A DNA stretch of 60,193 nucleotides from a virus (IMGVR_UViG_3300040801_004246:1-60193), one strand, 5' to 3'; shown: positions 26,601 through 33,723, numbered from the stretch's first letter. Numbers and translations are program-made. The notes: a model not told the origin generated them from the sequence alone.

Positions 26601-29600
26601 GTATTGATGTCAAAAAAGATGGAAGCAAGATGACCCTTGCCCCGCTCATTGACAAAGAGATCGAAGCCTCTTCAAGTGGCGAGGTCAAAAAGACAAGTTT
26701 TTACCGAGCTAAAGACATGCAGCCTATTAAGGGCGGCTTCTTTGACGAAAAGAAAATGGGTGGGTTTAAAGGTGAGAAGTGGGGCCACATAAATCTTGCC
26801 GAGCCCATCGTAAACCCTGTCTTTGAAAAAGCTGTAAAGAAGCTCACAAACCTAGGTTCCAAATACAACAAGATTGTCGAGGGCACGATGTTCTACGACA
26901 ACGGCAAGTTCAACACAGAAGGTAAGGGGCTCACTGGTGGAAAAGCTATTAAGAAGATCCTCTCAGAAATCAACGTGGACGAAGAAATCAAAAAGCTCAC
27001 AAAGAAAGCTGAAACGGCTAAAGGCAAGAGCCTTGATGAAACTAACAAGAAACTGCGATACCTCAAAGTCCTTAAAGATAACAACCTCAAGCCACAAGAC
27101 GCTTATGTCCGAGAAAAGGTTCCAGTTGTCCCGCCTCAGTTCAGACCAATCTACCCCTTACCGGATGGGAACATTGCCTCGAGTGATATCAACTTTTTAT
27201 ACCGTGACTTATCACTCTTAAACGACATGGCTAAAAAGCCTGTCATGGATCTCTTACCTGATGAGGCAAAGGCTGAGCTAAGAAAAGACATGTACAAAAC
27301 TATGAAGGGTGTCACCGGAATGAATGACATCAACGTCATGGGTCGGGAGCGAAGCGGTTTCATCTCAGAGATCGGTGGTGGAAAAGGCGGTCAGCCAAAG
27401 ACAGGTCTTTTCCTTCGTAAGGTCATCTCTAAAAATCAAGACTTTGTGGGGCGAGGAACAATTATCCCAGAGCCTGAGCTTGATGTCGACTCAGTAGGAA
27501 TCCCTGAGACAATGGCATGGAAGCTCTTTGAGCCTTTCGTGGTCAGAGAACTTAAAAACTATGGAAAGACTCCGCTTGAGGCAAAAGAAGAGATCAAAAA
27601 CAAAACTCACCTTGCTAAAAAAGCCCTAGAGGTCGTGATGCGAGATAAGAAGGTGCTACTCAACCGAGCACCCTCTCTTCACAAGTTCTCAGTCATGTCC
27701 TTCAAACCACAGATCACAAGTGGTACGGCCATCAAGATCCCCCCTCTTGTCGTAAAAGGTTTTAACGCCGACTTTGACGGGGATGCGATGACCATACACG
27801 TTCCAGTCACCGAGGAAGCAACAAGGGAAGCTGATAAGCTACTTCCCTCAAACAACCTCTGGAAGCCTGGTACAAAAGACCTCATGCTCACCCCAAGCCA
27901 AGAAGCCCAGGTGGGTATCTTCTACCTATCTAAAACACCAAAGGGCCGAGTAGAGCTTAACAAGATCCTACCTAAAAAATACTCAGTCAGCACCACCCTT
28001 GATAAAGGAGCCACTAAGACGCTTCTTTCCCGTATGGCAAAAGAGCTCCCAAACCAAGAGTTCGGGAGCATCTTAGGAAAGCTCAAAATGGCAGGTGAGA
28101 AGCAAGCCTACGACCAAGGGTTCACCCTCGGCGTGGATGATCTCCCTGACTTCGGCGGCAAGCGAGATGCGTTTGTCACTCAGGCCAAAGCCTTTGCTAA
28201 AAAGAATCAAAACAATCCAGAGGCTCTTGCTAGACAGGCAGGAATCTACAATAAAGCTCAAGACAAAGCCATAGCCATGCGGCTACAAGGCAAGAACAAC
28301 CCTCTTTACGATATGGTTGAATCTGGTGCCAGAGGTGGGGGATCACAGCTTCGCTCTATCCTCACTACCCCACTATTTGTGGAAGACTCTAAAGGTCGTA
28401 CCATCCCTAACGCCATCTCAAAGTCCTACTCTGAAGGCCTTGATATCAGTGACTACTGGACAAGTCTTTATGGAGCAAGACGAGGGATTATGGATCGAGC
28501 CTTACAGACTGCCATTCCTGGTGGGTTCTCAAAAGAAATTATGGCAACAGTTATTGACTCAGTGATCTCAAAAGATGACTGCGGAACAACAGATGGGGTG
28601 TTTTTAGATGTCAAGTCTGATGATGTGGTTGGCAGGTACTTGGCTGGTAATCAGCTTGGGTTCTCTCATAATGCTCTTGTCGACTCCAGCTTGCAGTCAA
28701 AGCTTGCAAAGAAGAATATCAAGACAGTCAAAGTTCGTTCACCACTTAAATGCGAAGAACCAAAGGGTGTCTGCCAAAAGTGCTACGGTATTGACGAGAA
28801 CGGAAACGACCCAATCATCGGTGAAAACATTGGGGCGAAAGCCGGACAAACAATCTCTGAGCCTCTAGTTCAGATGGCAATGAACACGTTCCATTCAGGC
28901 GGTGTTGCGGGAGACTCTGGAAAAGCTGAAGGGTACGCTCGTATCAACCAGCTCCTAAAACTCCCTGAGGTTGTTCCCGGTAATGCCACTCTCGCTACAG
29001 TCAGTGGGCGAGTCACAAAGATCTCTAAAGGGCTTGCCGGAGGGCAAGACATCTTCATAGGTGCTGTTAAGCACTTCGTACCAGCTGGAAGGAAGCTTAA
29101 AGTTAAGGTCGGCTCAAATGTTGAAGAGGGTGATCCCTTATCAACAGGGGTGATCAAACCTCAAGACCTTGTTGAAAGAAAAGGGATGGGTGCCGCACAA
29201 GAGTACCTTGTTGATGAGCTCCAAGGAGCTTACAAAGGCCAACGTGTGCCAATTGAAAGAAAGATTTTTGAGACAGTGGTGAGATCCACCACCAACCAAA
29301 CACAAGTCCTCAACAACCCCATACACTCACCATTCAAACCCGGTGACGTGATCCCCTACACCACAGCTCTTAACCACAACAAAAATCTTGAAGGGGCAAT
29401 CCCTGTTGAGCAAGCCGTGGGGCTTAAACTTGCTGCAAGCTATGGACCCATGGGTAAAGGAATGATGGTCACTGAAAAAGACGTCAAACTTTTAAAAGCC
29501 CTTGGACACAAAACAGTTCGAGTGAAACGCGACCCTGTGGTTCACCAACCAATACTTAAAACAATCAACCGTCTGCCTATGATGAAGCAAGACTGGATGG

Positions 29601-29743
29601 GTGCTCTTGGATTCCAAAGACAAACTGAGGTCCTTCAAACAGGTGCGAGCGAAGGCTGGTCAACAGACCTTTCAGGCTACCACCCGATTCCCGCTCTTGC
29701 TTTCGGTAAAACCTTTGGTAAAGGTGAGGATGGAAAATACTAA
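23645..29743 (+). CDS. Fused beta-beta' subunit DNA-directed RNA polymerase
   Basis: One 2032-residue chain containing both large subunits of a multisubunit-type RNA polymerase. The beta part (about 1-1010) has HPTHFGFMDPVHTPESNRIG, GRHGNKG (777-783) and a C-terminal clamp resembling beta. The beta' part (about 1020-2032) opens with WGHINLAEPI and carries the catalytic NADFDGD (1374-1380), which binds two Mg ions. It also has a zinc-type cluster (C1703, C1710, C1713 in KCEEPKGVCQKCYG) and a trigger-loop-like TFHSGG (1748). No alpha, omega or sigma gene is seen in the window. Beta plus beta' of E. coli is about 2750 residues, so lineage inserts are missing. The start is uncertain: TTG 23645, TTG 23666 or ATG 23696, none with a good ribosome site. 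Confidence 0.93.
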   Translation: MTSFDVKLLPIGLYQDAMRNFGLNQQFEEIKKAAEESVRSIFPVEGKTRVLELNSISIEDNLSPDSYTTQAKAKSKNSTFGVPVYASLTLKDKKTGKTIDQKDKVKLFTLPKITDRFSYIVKGNEYQVTNQLRLKPGVYTLRKQNGDLKTQFNLARGKNFELHYNERNGRLTITKIGGAGQAKIPLYPVLTHLGISPAMIAKELGSDVADANKESETPQLINRIRSAFNIRKGTFKDYLNEKTELSPETTETTLGKGFSKVDGQALLSAAKKLVSVYKGQEKPEDRDSLEFKDLLSTEDFIKERLGDDRQRRTLEYKIRRTIDSPKRTTIQQIVNPGSFNNIVESFFTQDDKSSTPEQTNPLEMLSGQYKATIMGSGGVTSDHQVSEEMREIHPTHFGFMDPVHTPESNRIGANLHIPLGAVKDGKQIKMVVEDKSGKKITITPKEAFNKKVQLPEPVKGGKVRYLHKGEVKEGKPSEVDYKTLAPQQLFSYSTNLVPFLSSDQGTRAMMAAKQMEQAISLKHREKPLVQVSDASGGKTFEKRIGEVVAKTSPFDGTVKKIAPDHMIIKTSEGDKKVELYNKFTLNRKSFLNHEPTVKVGDKVKKGDLLADSNFTKDGTLALGTNLRTAYLPYKGLNFEDGIVISESAAEKLTSVHITKKNFVSDDKTIQNKNKFQAYYPNALTGANLSKLDQDGVIRKGQKVNMGEVVIAAMRRRDMASANIAKVKKALSDRPSDVSVYWNFEDQGTVVDVQKQGKEITVFIETEERAKIGDKLTGRHGNKGIITKIIPDSAAPRNKDGEPVQVLLNPHGVISRINVGQIYESAAAKASKKLGTTTEVPNFAGLDNKKFTKGLLAKAGISDKEELFDPETGKSLGQVHVGDPHILKLFKLSTSNFSYRQGGPGAPYDMNKQPLKAGGEESAKRLDPLMLYSMLSHGARANLRDMVTVKSDQNDEFWKSLKSGQFLPPPKSPFVYDKFMGYLKGAGIDVKKDGSKMTLAPLIDKEIEASSSGEVKKTSFYRAKDMQPIKGGFFDEKKMGGFKGEKWGHINLAEPIVNPVFEKAVKKLTNLGSKYNKIVEGTMFYDNGKFNTEGKGLTGGKAIKKILSEINVDEEIKKLTKKAETAKGKSLDETNKKLRYLKVLKDNNLKPQDAYVREKVPVVPPQFRPIYPLPDGNIASSDINFLYRDLSLLNDMAKKPVMDLLPDEAKAELRKDMYKTMKGVTGMNDINVMGRERSGFISEIGGGKGGQPKTGLFLRKVISKNQDFVGRGTIIPEPELDVDSVGIPETMAWKLFEPFVVRELKNYGKTPLEAKEEIKNKTHLAKKALEVVMRDKKVLLNRAPSLHKFSVMSFKPQITSGTAIKIPPLVVKGFNADFDGDAMTIHVPVTEEATREADKLLPSNNLWKPGTKDLMLTPSQEAQVGIFYLSKTPKGRVELNKILPKKYSVSTTLDKGATKTLLSRMAKELPNQEFGSILGKLKMAGEKQAYDQGFTLGVDDLPDFGGKRDAFVTQAKAFAKKNQNNPEALARQAGIYNKAQDKAIAMRLQGKNNPLYDMVESGARGGGSQLRSILTTPLFVEDSKGRTIPNAISKSYSEGLDISDYWTSLYGARRGIMDRALQTAIPGGFSKEIMATVIDSVISKDDCGTTDGVFLDVKSDDVVGRYLAGNQLGFSHNALVDSSLQSKLAKKNIKTVKVRSPLKCEEPKGVCQKCYGIDENGNDPIIGENIGAKAGQTISEPLVQMAMNTFHSGGVAGDSGKAEGYARINQLLKLPEVVPGNATLATVSGRVTKISKGLAGGQDIFIGAVKHFVPAGRKLKVKVGSNVEEGDPLSTGVIKPQDLVERKGMGAAQEYLVDELQGAYKGQRVPIERKIFETVVRSTTNQTQVLNNPIHSPFKPGDVIPYTTALNHNKNLEGAIPVEQAVGLKLAASYGPMGKGMMVTEKDVKLLKALGHKTVRVKRDPVVHQPILKTINRLPMMKQDWMGALGFQRQTEVLQTGASEGWSTDLSGYHPIPALAFGKTFGKGEDGKY
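23680..23687 (-). promoter_or_regulatory. GGTATAAG promoter-like element (minus strand)
   Basis: GGTATAAG on the minus strand, 24 bases before the AAAGGAGGT of the minus-strand cluster. It lies inside the most upstream possible coding frame of the divergent RNA polymerase gene, just before its in-frame ATG at 23696. Part of a recurrent set (see 34182, 45871, 47830). Confidence 0.4.
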
Positions 29744-29747
29744 TATT

Positions 29748-29796
29748 GGTATTTTCTACTAATCTACTACTGGCTTCTACCATTAGTAGTAATACC
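29748..29796. repeat. Inverted repeat directly after the polymerase stop
   Basis: GGTATT plus CTACTAAT (29748-29753, 29756-29763) pair with ATTAGTAG plus AATACC (29782-29789, 29791-29796), giving a 14-pair hairpin with a small asymmetric bulge and an 18-base loop. It begins four bases after the TAA. It has no T-run, so 3'-end protection or processing is more likely than termination. Confidence 0.6.
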
Positions 29797-29797
29797 T

Positions 29798-29818
29798 AAA
29801 AAAAGACCCGTAGGTCTT
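29798..29818 (-). terminator. Intrinsic terminator, minus strand
   Basis: AAGACC (29803-29808), loop CGTA, GGTCTT (29813-29818). On the minus strand it is followed by seven T (plus-strand A at 29798-29804). It would end transcripts arriving from the 30-34 kb minus-strand block. Confidence 0.7.
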
Positions 29819-29825
29819 GTGGGGT

Positions 29826-29846
29826 GCCCCACACTGGGGGCTTTTT
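29826..29846 (+). terminator. Intrinsic terminator for the RNA polymerase gene
   Basis: GCCCC (29826-29830) pairs with GGGGC (29837-29841), followed by five T (29842-29846). An alternative hairpin, GTGGGG with CCCCAC (29819-29832), would compete for the same bases, which is a possible attenuator arrangement. Confidence 0.65.
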
Positions 29847-30067
29847 GCTTATCGAAAATCCCGCAAAGCCCAGGGCGAGCGGGTGCGCCGATAAGAGAGC
29901 ATCTGATCCATGATGAACTTCACAAGCTATTCCGTGCTTGCTGCTGTTGTTACTCGATGAGTAAGTCATGGTGTTCCCCCCATGAATATACGTTTACGTG
30001 CTGAAAATTACATTCCTCTTTCACTCTTCTCAAAGCTGCAAAAAATATAACTCTCTTTATCAATAAT
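29847..30067. other. Intergenic region between convergent genes with a nested stem
   Basis: About 220 bases without a convincing gene. CTTATCG (29848-29854) pairs with CGATAAG (29889-29895), enclosing CCCGC (29860-29864) and GCGGG (29879-29883). The remainder is AT-rich. A 57-codon minus-strand frame (29796-29969) exists but has a poor start context. A minus-strand GGTATAAG lies at the right edge, so a short minus-strand RNA ending at 29798 is possible. Confidence 0.4.
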
Positions 30068-30075
30068 CTTATACC
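30068..30075 (-). promoter_or_regulatory. TAGGGTATAAG promoter-like element (minus strand)
   Basis: Minus-strand TAGGGTATAAG, identical over 11 bases to the element upstream of the DNA polymerase gene (47830). It overlaps the stop codon of the 30069-30506 gene and points into the non-coding region to the left. Confidence 0.35.
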
Positions 30076-30506
30076 CTATTCTGCTCAATTTTTGGACTTC
30101 TCACAAAAAGGTCGTAACTCCCATACTCCCCCTCTCTATGGGCATCGTGGTAATGAACGAACTCATCAAGAAGCCCCTCTTTATAGGTGGCAAACCAGCG
30201 ATCAAGGCCAAGCATATCTTGCGTGAAGACAACAAGCATTGCCTCACTCGGGAACCCCAAGGCCACACAATGCATAAGCCCTTTCATCACGATTTGCCTG
30301 AACTCGTTATGAGGCTCTTGGTGAAAGGGGGTGCCTGGTTCACAATGGTTATCGATGTTATGGATGCTCATAACTCCGTAAGGGTCGATCCCAAAAAACA
30401 ACCTAGGCGATCTACCCCTAGCAAACTCAGCCTCATAGCCTTTCATCACAAAATGAGCCAGATCCGTTTTGCTCGTGATCCAGGTTTTCATTTCCATGCA
30501 ACTCAT
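30069..30506 (-). CDS. Uncharacterised early-region protein
   Basis: A 145-residue protein if started at ATG 30506, which has GGAGGGGAG just upstream. A longer frame to 30566 lacks a good ribosome site. It contains regularly spaced Trp, His and Met residues (SIHNIDNHCEPGTPFHQEPH) and a compact alpha/beta pattern, suggesting a globular protein, but no family is recognised. It overlaps the upstream gene by 74 bases and is the last gene of the minus-strand block starting at SSB. Confidence 0.55.
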   Translation of the reverse strand: MSCMEMKTWITSKTDLAHFVMKGYEAEFARGRSPRLFFGIDPYGVMSIHNIDNHCEPGTPFHQEPHNEFRQIVMKGLMHCVALGFPSEAMLVVFTQDMLGLDRWFATYKEGLLDEFVHYHDAHREGEYGSYDLFVRSPKIEQNRV

Positions 30507-30732
30507 CTTCTCCCCTCCAGTAAACTCGTTGATGCTCCCAATGATGCCTAATCTTCGCTGTCCCATCCCAGTACCGGACGCACTCCCCTCTGAGCTTGCC
30601 TTTCCTAGAGCCTGAGCGAAATCTTCTCACAGAGCCCTCGATCTCATCTTTTGATAAGCCTGAAATTTGGCAGGCTTTTTCAAGAGCCCCTTCGGCACTT
30701 AAATAAAACTTCTCTCTGACCTCAGTCCACAT
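30433..30732 (-). CDS. Small basic protein, possible DNA-binding
   Basis: A 99-residue protein from ATG 30732, which overlaps the exonuclease stop by 11 bases. It contains a helix-turn-helix-like stretch (AEGALEKACQISGLSKDEIEGSVRRF) followed by Arg/Lys-rich and Trp-rich segments, so nucleic-acid binding is plausible. The C-terminal 24 residues overlap the next gene in another frame. No family is assigned. Confidence 0.5.
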   Translation of the reverse strand: MWTEVREKFYLSAEGALEKACQISGLSKDEIEGSVRRFRSGSRKGKLRGECVRYWDGTAKIRHHWEHQRVYWRGEDELHGNENLDHEQNGSGSFCDERL

Positions 30733-31396
30733 GGAGTATCCCGTTGAGTGTGGCCGTTTGGTTATAGCAGTCAAAGACTCCGTCGTGTGAGCCTCTCCCT
30801 GCAGAGATTTCATCTTTATTGATACCAAAAGCTGTGAACATCATAGCCCAGCCATTTTTGTCAGCCTCATTAAGCATTTCTTTTCGATCGACCTCATAGG
30901 AAGTTTTGTTCTCTAAATATTGAATCGCTCCACCGAGCTCGTAGATTCTGTAGTGGTGATCACCCACCAGTTGATCTGTTTCGTTGTCAGTGTAGGGTGC
31001 ATAAAGAAACCTGTCTCTGTGAAGTAAAGGCACATCAAAACTCGAGGCGTTCCAACCACAGAGTTTCCTATCCCATACCTCTTTTGCTCCGCAGTCAGAC
31101 ATAAAGTTCACCATTTTAATTCGCACGTCACTTGGCGTTTGGATCATACGGGACTCAGAGCACCTCTTAAATAACTCTTTCTGATGCTCTTCCTGAAAGG
31201 GGTTAAGTTTTTTTGGCATCTCATGATAAGCAAGCCACTCAAAGAGATTGCCTGGTCGCCAAAGCCTCGCCTCATTTGACCAGTTCAGCTCAAGCATTGC
31301 GATCTGAAGGATCTTGCTTGGCGGCTCGCTATTTAACGGGTGGGGATGGATCACAGTCCCCGTCGTTTCAAGATCCACCATAAACATCTTGCTCAT
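30722..31396 (-). CDS. DnaQ-like 3'-5' exonuclease (DEDD family)
   Basis: Predicted 3'-5' exonuclease acting on DNA or RNA ends. Exo I is VDLETTG (D8, E10), Exo II-like is GWNASSFDVPLL (near 113-124), and Exo III-like is SHDGVFDCYN near the C terminus, giving a DEDDh arrangement. At 224 residues it is a stand-alone exonuclease domain. The start (ATG 31396) overlaps the helicase stop by four bases, so the two are co-translated, consistent with a joint role in replication, recombination or host DNA degradation. The phage also has an exonuclease domain inside its DNA polymerase, so this enzyme is additional. Confidence 0.85.
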   Translation of the reverse strand: MSKMFMVDLETTGTVIHPHPLNSEPPSKILQIAMLELNWSNEARLWRPGNLFEWLAYHEMPKKLNPFQEEHQKELFKRCSESRMIQTPSDVRIKMVNFMSDCGAKEVWDRKLCGWNASSFDVPLLHRDRFLYAPYTDNETDQLVGDHHYRIYELGGAIQYLENKTSYEVDRKEMLNEADKNGWAMMFTAFGINKDEISAGRGSHDGVFDCYNQTATLNGILHVD

Positions 31397-32637
31397 TTCT
31401 CTTCTCCTTTTTTTGCATAAAAATTGTAAGCATCCCTATCACACCAAACCTTCCGTCTCCGCCAGTTCAGAGCCGAAAGCCCTTCAAGGCTCCTCACTCT
31501 TGAAAGAGCAACATAAGACTGCCCTGGTGAAAAGACTCTCCCGAAGTCCACTTGGCAATAATCCAAAGTCATCCCCTGGCTCTTATGAACCGTCACAGCG
31601 TAGGCAAGCTTCAAAGGCACTTGGCTAAACTTAGCGATCTCCTCATCCGTACTATCAAGTTTCGTCCAGTCATCTTTTTCAAATCGGATGAACTCGCCAT
31701 TTGTGGTGAGCACTTCAGCCCCAAACTTATCAAGCTTAATGACTTTCCCCATGGTCCCGTTGCAATAGTTGTCACCATTTTTTAGGGCCATGACCTGAGC
31801 GCCCACTTTAAGGGTGAGCTTCTCTGGGGCGATCATGTCCTTTACGAGATTGTCGTAGTGGAACTTGTACTGCTTATCAGTCATGTGCTCCCAGTTGCGA
31901 ATTTCAACAGAAGCCCCAAAGGTCTGTGTTTTGGTATCGAGCTTTGCAAGCTCAGCTTGGTTGATTTTGTCAGCCTCTTTGTTCGTGGCGACAAGTTTGA
32001 CGGGGAGAACATCCTTAAAGGTTGCCCCCTCGCGAGAAGCGATCATCTCGTTTTCAACCTGAGTGCAGATTCCTTTCCTGATATTAAGAAGGGCCTCGCC
32101 AAACTCTTTGTTGTCTTGCCTCCAAATCTTAGTAAGCTCGATCACCTCTGGGTTGATCTCTTTCCAAAGCTTTGAGTGAAAGATCCATGGGCTTGTCGTC
32201 TCTCTTTTATTCACTGGTGGGAGCTGAAGAAAGTCCCCACTTAAAAGAACCTTCTTTCCACCAAAGGGTTCTTTGTAGTTGCCAGTGGCTTCCTTAAAGA
32301 TCTCACCCAAAAGCTCAAACTGCTTCCTATGAAGCATCGACACTTCATCAATCACGATGAGATTTGCAAGATTGATTCTTTCTTCAACCTCATCAAAAAA
32401 TGGGCTCTGCACTATTCTGTAGATTGAGTTTGGCTCAGAAAAAACCCCCATGCTCGAAAAGCGGTGAATCGTTTCACCGCTCAAGTGAGTGGCAGCAATT
32501 CCTGTGGTGGCAGTCCTTGCAACGTTGGATACGTTCTCACAAATCCTGTTGATGTTGTAAGTCTTTCCCGTTCCTCCTGGTCCGGTCAGAAGGGCAATCT
32601 TTTTCTCCTCAAGTGCGTCTAATATTTTTTCATACAT
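31393..32637 (-). CDS. PIF1/RecD-type superfamily 1B DNA helicase
   Basis: Predicted 5'-3' ATP-dependent DNA helicase. Walker A is GPGGTGKT (19-26), Walker B is VIDEVSML, motif III is SGDFLQLPP, and the C-terminal helicase motifs are YAVTVHKSQGMTLD and YVALSRVRSLEGL, the signature that separates PIF1/RecD2/Dda helicases from UvrD. It is 414 residues, similar to T4 Dda (439). In phages such helicases load at origins or clear bound proteins. Upstream is AAGGAGGGCAG and a large hairpin terminator for the previous gene, so it may have its own promoter. Confidence 0.9.
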   Translation of the reverse strand: MYEKILDALEEKKIALLTGPGGTGKTYNINRICENVSNVARTATTGIAATHLSGETIHRFSSMGVFSEPNSIYRIVQSPFFDEVEERINLANLIVIDEVSMLHRKQFELLGEIFKEATGNYKEPFGGKKVLLSGDFLQLPPVNKRETTSPWIFHSKLWKEINPEVIELTKIWRQDNKEFGEALLNIRKGICTQVENEMIASREGATFKDVLPVKLVATNKEADKINQAELAKLDTKTQTFGASVEIRNWEHMTDKQYKFHYDNLVKDMIAPEKLTLKVGAQVMALKNGDNYCNGTMGKVIKLDKFGAEVLTTNGEFIRFEKDDWTKLDSTDEEIAKFSQVPLKLAYAVTVHKSQGMTLDYCQVDFGRVFSPGQSYVALSRVRSLEGLSALNWRRRKVWCDRDAYNFYAKKGEEK

Positions 32638-32659
32638 TCTGCCCTCCTTTCTTAATCAA

Positions 32660-32737
32660 TAAAAAAGGACTGGCTCCCCGTGGTTCTCGCTCTTTTTGTC
32701 AAAGAGGCCCTTGTCTCGTGCGGTTCGTACCAGTCCT
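32660..32737 (-). terminator. Large branched hairpin with T-run, tRNA-like size
   Basis: AGGACTGG (32666-32673) pairs with CCAGTCCT (32730-32737), enclosing a second hairpin CTCTTT/AAAGAG (near 32691-32707). On the minus strand the outer stem is followed by six T. It lies downstream of the 68-residue gene and upstream of the helicase. The 7-pair closing stem, 5-pair inner arm and 70-base span recall a tRNA, but the conserved D and T arms are absent. Most simply it is an elaborate terminator. Confidence 0.55.
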
Positions 32738-32765
32738 AGTTTTTGTATTACAAAATGTATTACAG

Positions 32766-32972
32766 TTATTTTCCTGCTCTACCCTGAACACTCCTGATCG
32801 CCAGTTGGTGCTCAAGTTTTGCAGTCACGATCTTTATATCCCGAATGCCGTTTCTGAGAGTCTTCTCATCAAGAGCTTTCAGGTCATTGACCGTTGTCGT
32901 ATTTCTTAGATAGTTGCAAGCTTTATTGAATTCGTCGTCTGCCATAATGGCGTTTGGTTTTTTCTTTGCCAT
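32766..32972 (-). CDS. Small Lys-rich protein preceded by a structured leader
   Basis: A 68-residue protein (MAKKKPNAIMADDEF start) from ATG 32972, chosen because AAGGGGGGAG lies just upstream. An in-frame extension to 33080 would run through structured non-coding DNA. The protein is helical and charged, with NDLKALDEKTLRNGIRDIK as its most regular part. The unusually long, hairpin-rich upstream region suggests post-transcriptional control. The function is unknown. Confidence 0.6.
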   Translation of the reverse strand: MAKKKPNAIMADDEFNKACNYLRNTTTVNDLKALDEKTLRNGIRDIKIVTAKLEHQLAIRSVQGRAGK

Positions 32973-33169
32973 ACTCCCCCCTTGGAAATGGAGTAGGATC
33001 AGGGGAGCGGCGTGAGGCCTCAGCTCTTGCCAGAGTTCTTTACGCTCCCGGAACGCCTCATCGCGACGGTGACTGTGCAACTGGGTATGGCTTGCCTGCC
33101 CTTGGCCTCCGTCTGGCTGTTTATCTAGCGATTGCCGCTTTGATCCCCCAACCCTACATAGATGATAAT
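32973..33169 (-). other. Structured upstream region of the 68-residue gene
   Basis: No credible gene. A 7-pair stem (33003-33009 with 33043-33049, GGGAGCG/CGCTCCC) encloses a palindrome TGAGGCCTCA (33013-33022) and a CTCT-AGAG hairpin (33024-33035). This lies about 30-75 bases before the start codon at 32972 and could be a leader regulatory element. The rest (33050-33169) shows no clear feature. Confidence 0.45.
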
Positions 33170-33360
33170 AAAAAAGGCGGCTCCCCCGGATCTTAAGCTC
33201 CGTGCCTACCGCCCTACAGCGGGCTATCTTCTGCCATGGGGTTCGGAGCCGACAAAGCTCCTACGCGACTGGCAGAATATTCCTTGTTGTCTTTGAGGGA
33301 TAGGGGTCCACGAACTTTGCGCTTCCCAGCCACACCCTCACAAGGAAATACCCCTCGTCC
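33170..33360 (-). ncRNA. Candidate structured non-coding RNA with terminator
   Basis: About 190 bases on the minus strand between HU and the 68-residue gene, with four helices and a 3' T-run. TATTCCTTGT (33278-33287) pairs with ACAAGGAAATA (33340-33350, one bulge), extended by GAGGG/CCCTC (33295-33299, 33335-33339). TTCTGCCA (33229-33236) pairs with TGGCAGAA (33270-33277), enclosing GGAGC/GCTCC (33245-33249, 33257-33261). The end is GGCGG/CCGCC (33176-33180, 33209-33213) plus CGGA/TCCG, followed by T. No known family is recognised by eye. It may be a stable RNA, a riboregulator, or an elaborate HU terminator. Confidence 0.5.
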
Positions 33361-33373
33361 TCTTGGTTCTTAC

Positions 33374-33646
33374 TTATTTTACAATAGTCTTAAAGTCCTG
33401 ACCAGGTCGGAACTTTGGGTACTTTGTAGCTTTAATTTTGATCGCTTCACCAGTTTGTGGGTTGCGACCTTTACGAGCTTTGCGCTTACCGCGCTCAAAA
33501 GTACCGAAGCCAACGATTCGAACAGCACGGCCTTTTTTGACCTCACCCTTGATGGTGTCCACGACTGAGCTGAAAACTCGCTGAGCTTGAGCCTTAGTCA
33601 TGTTGTTCTTCTTCGCAATAGTTTCAACTAACTGTCCTGTATTCAT
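33374..33646 (-). CDS. HU/IHF-family DNA-bending protein
   Basis: A 90-residue histone-like protein, the normal length for HU. The family signature GFGTFERGKRKARKGRNP is intact (residues about 46-63). The beta-arm (NPQTGEAIKIKATKYPKFRPG) carries the proline that intercalates DNA, and the N-terminal helices (QLVETIAKK, TKAQAQRVF) form the dimer body. CAGGAGG precedes the ATG. It probably shapes phage DNA for replication or packaging, and lies next to SSB in the same operon. Confidence 0.95.
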   Translation of the reverse strand: MNTGQLVETIAKKNNMTKAQAQRVFSSVVDTIKGEVKKGRAVRIVGFGTFERGKRKARKGRNPQTGEAIKIKATKYPKFRPGQDFKTIVK

Positions 33647-33723
33647 GGGTGTTTCCTCCTGTTATGTGTTCATCCCATTGTGAGAGTTGATTGAAACAAG
33701 ACCTTGGTCTGAAAGCAAGCATT

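Noticed and set aside
29796-29969. 57-residue minus-strand frame
   Set aside because: Start has only a G-run upstream, no normal spacing, and the stop lies inside the minus-strand terminator; composition gives no support.
29819-30004. 61-residue plus-strand frame after the polymerase terminator
   Set aside because: It starts within the terminator hairpin and has no ribosome site.
32660-32737. tRNA gene call
   Set aside because: The outer and middle stems fit, but no proper D arm, no GTTCRA T arm on the right strand and an atypical base after the anticodon; kept only as a structured terminator.
32954-33196. 80-residue plus-strand frame in the structured gap
   Set aside because: No ribosome site, opposite strand to the operon, Arg/Gly/Leu-rich as expected for translated GC-rich hairpin DNA.
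33215-33235. AAGATAG resembling the S element of a group I intron
   Set aside because: No matching R element or P3/P8 pairing was found and there is no split gene to join across the region.
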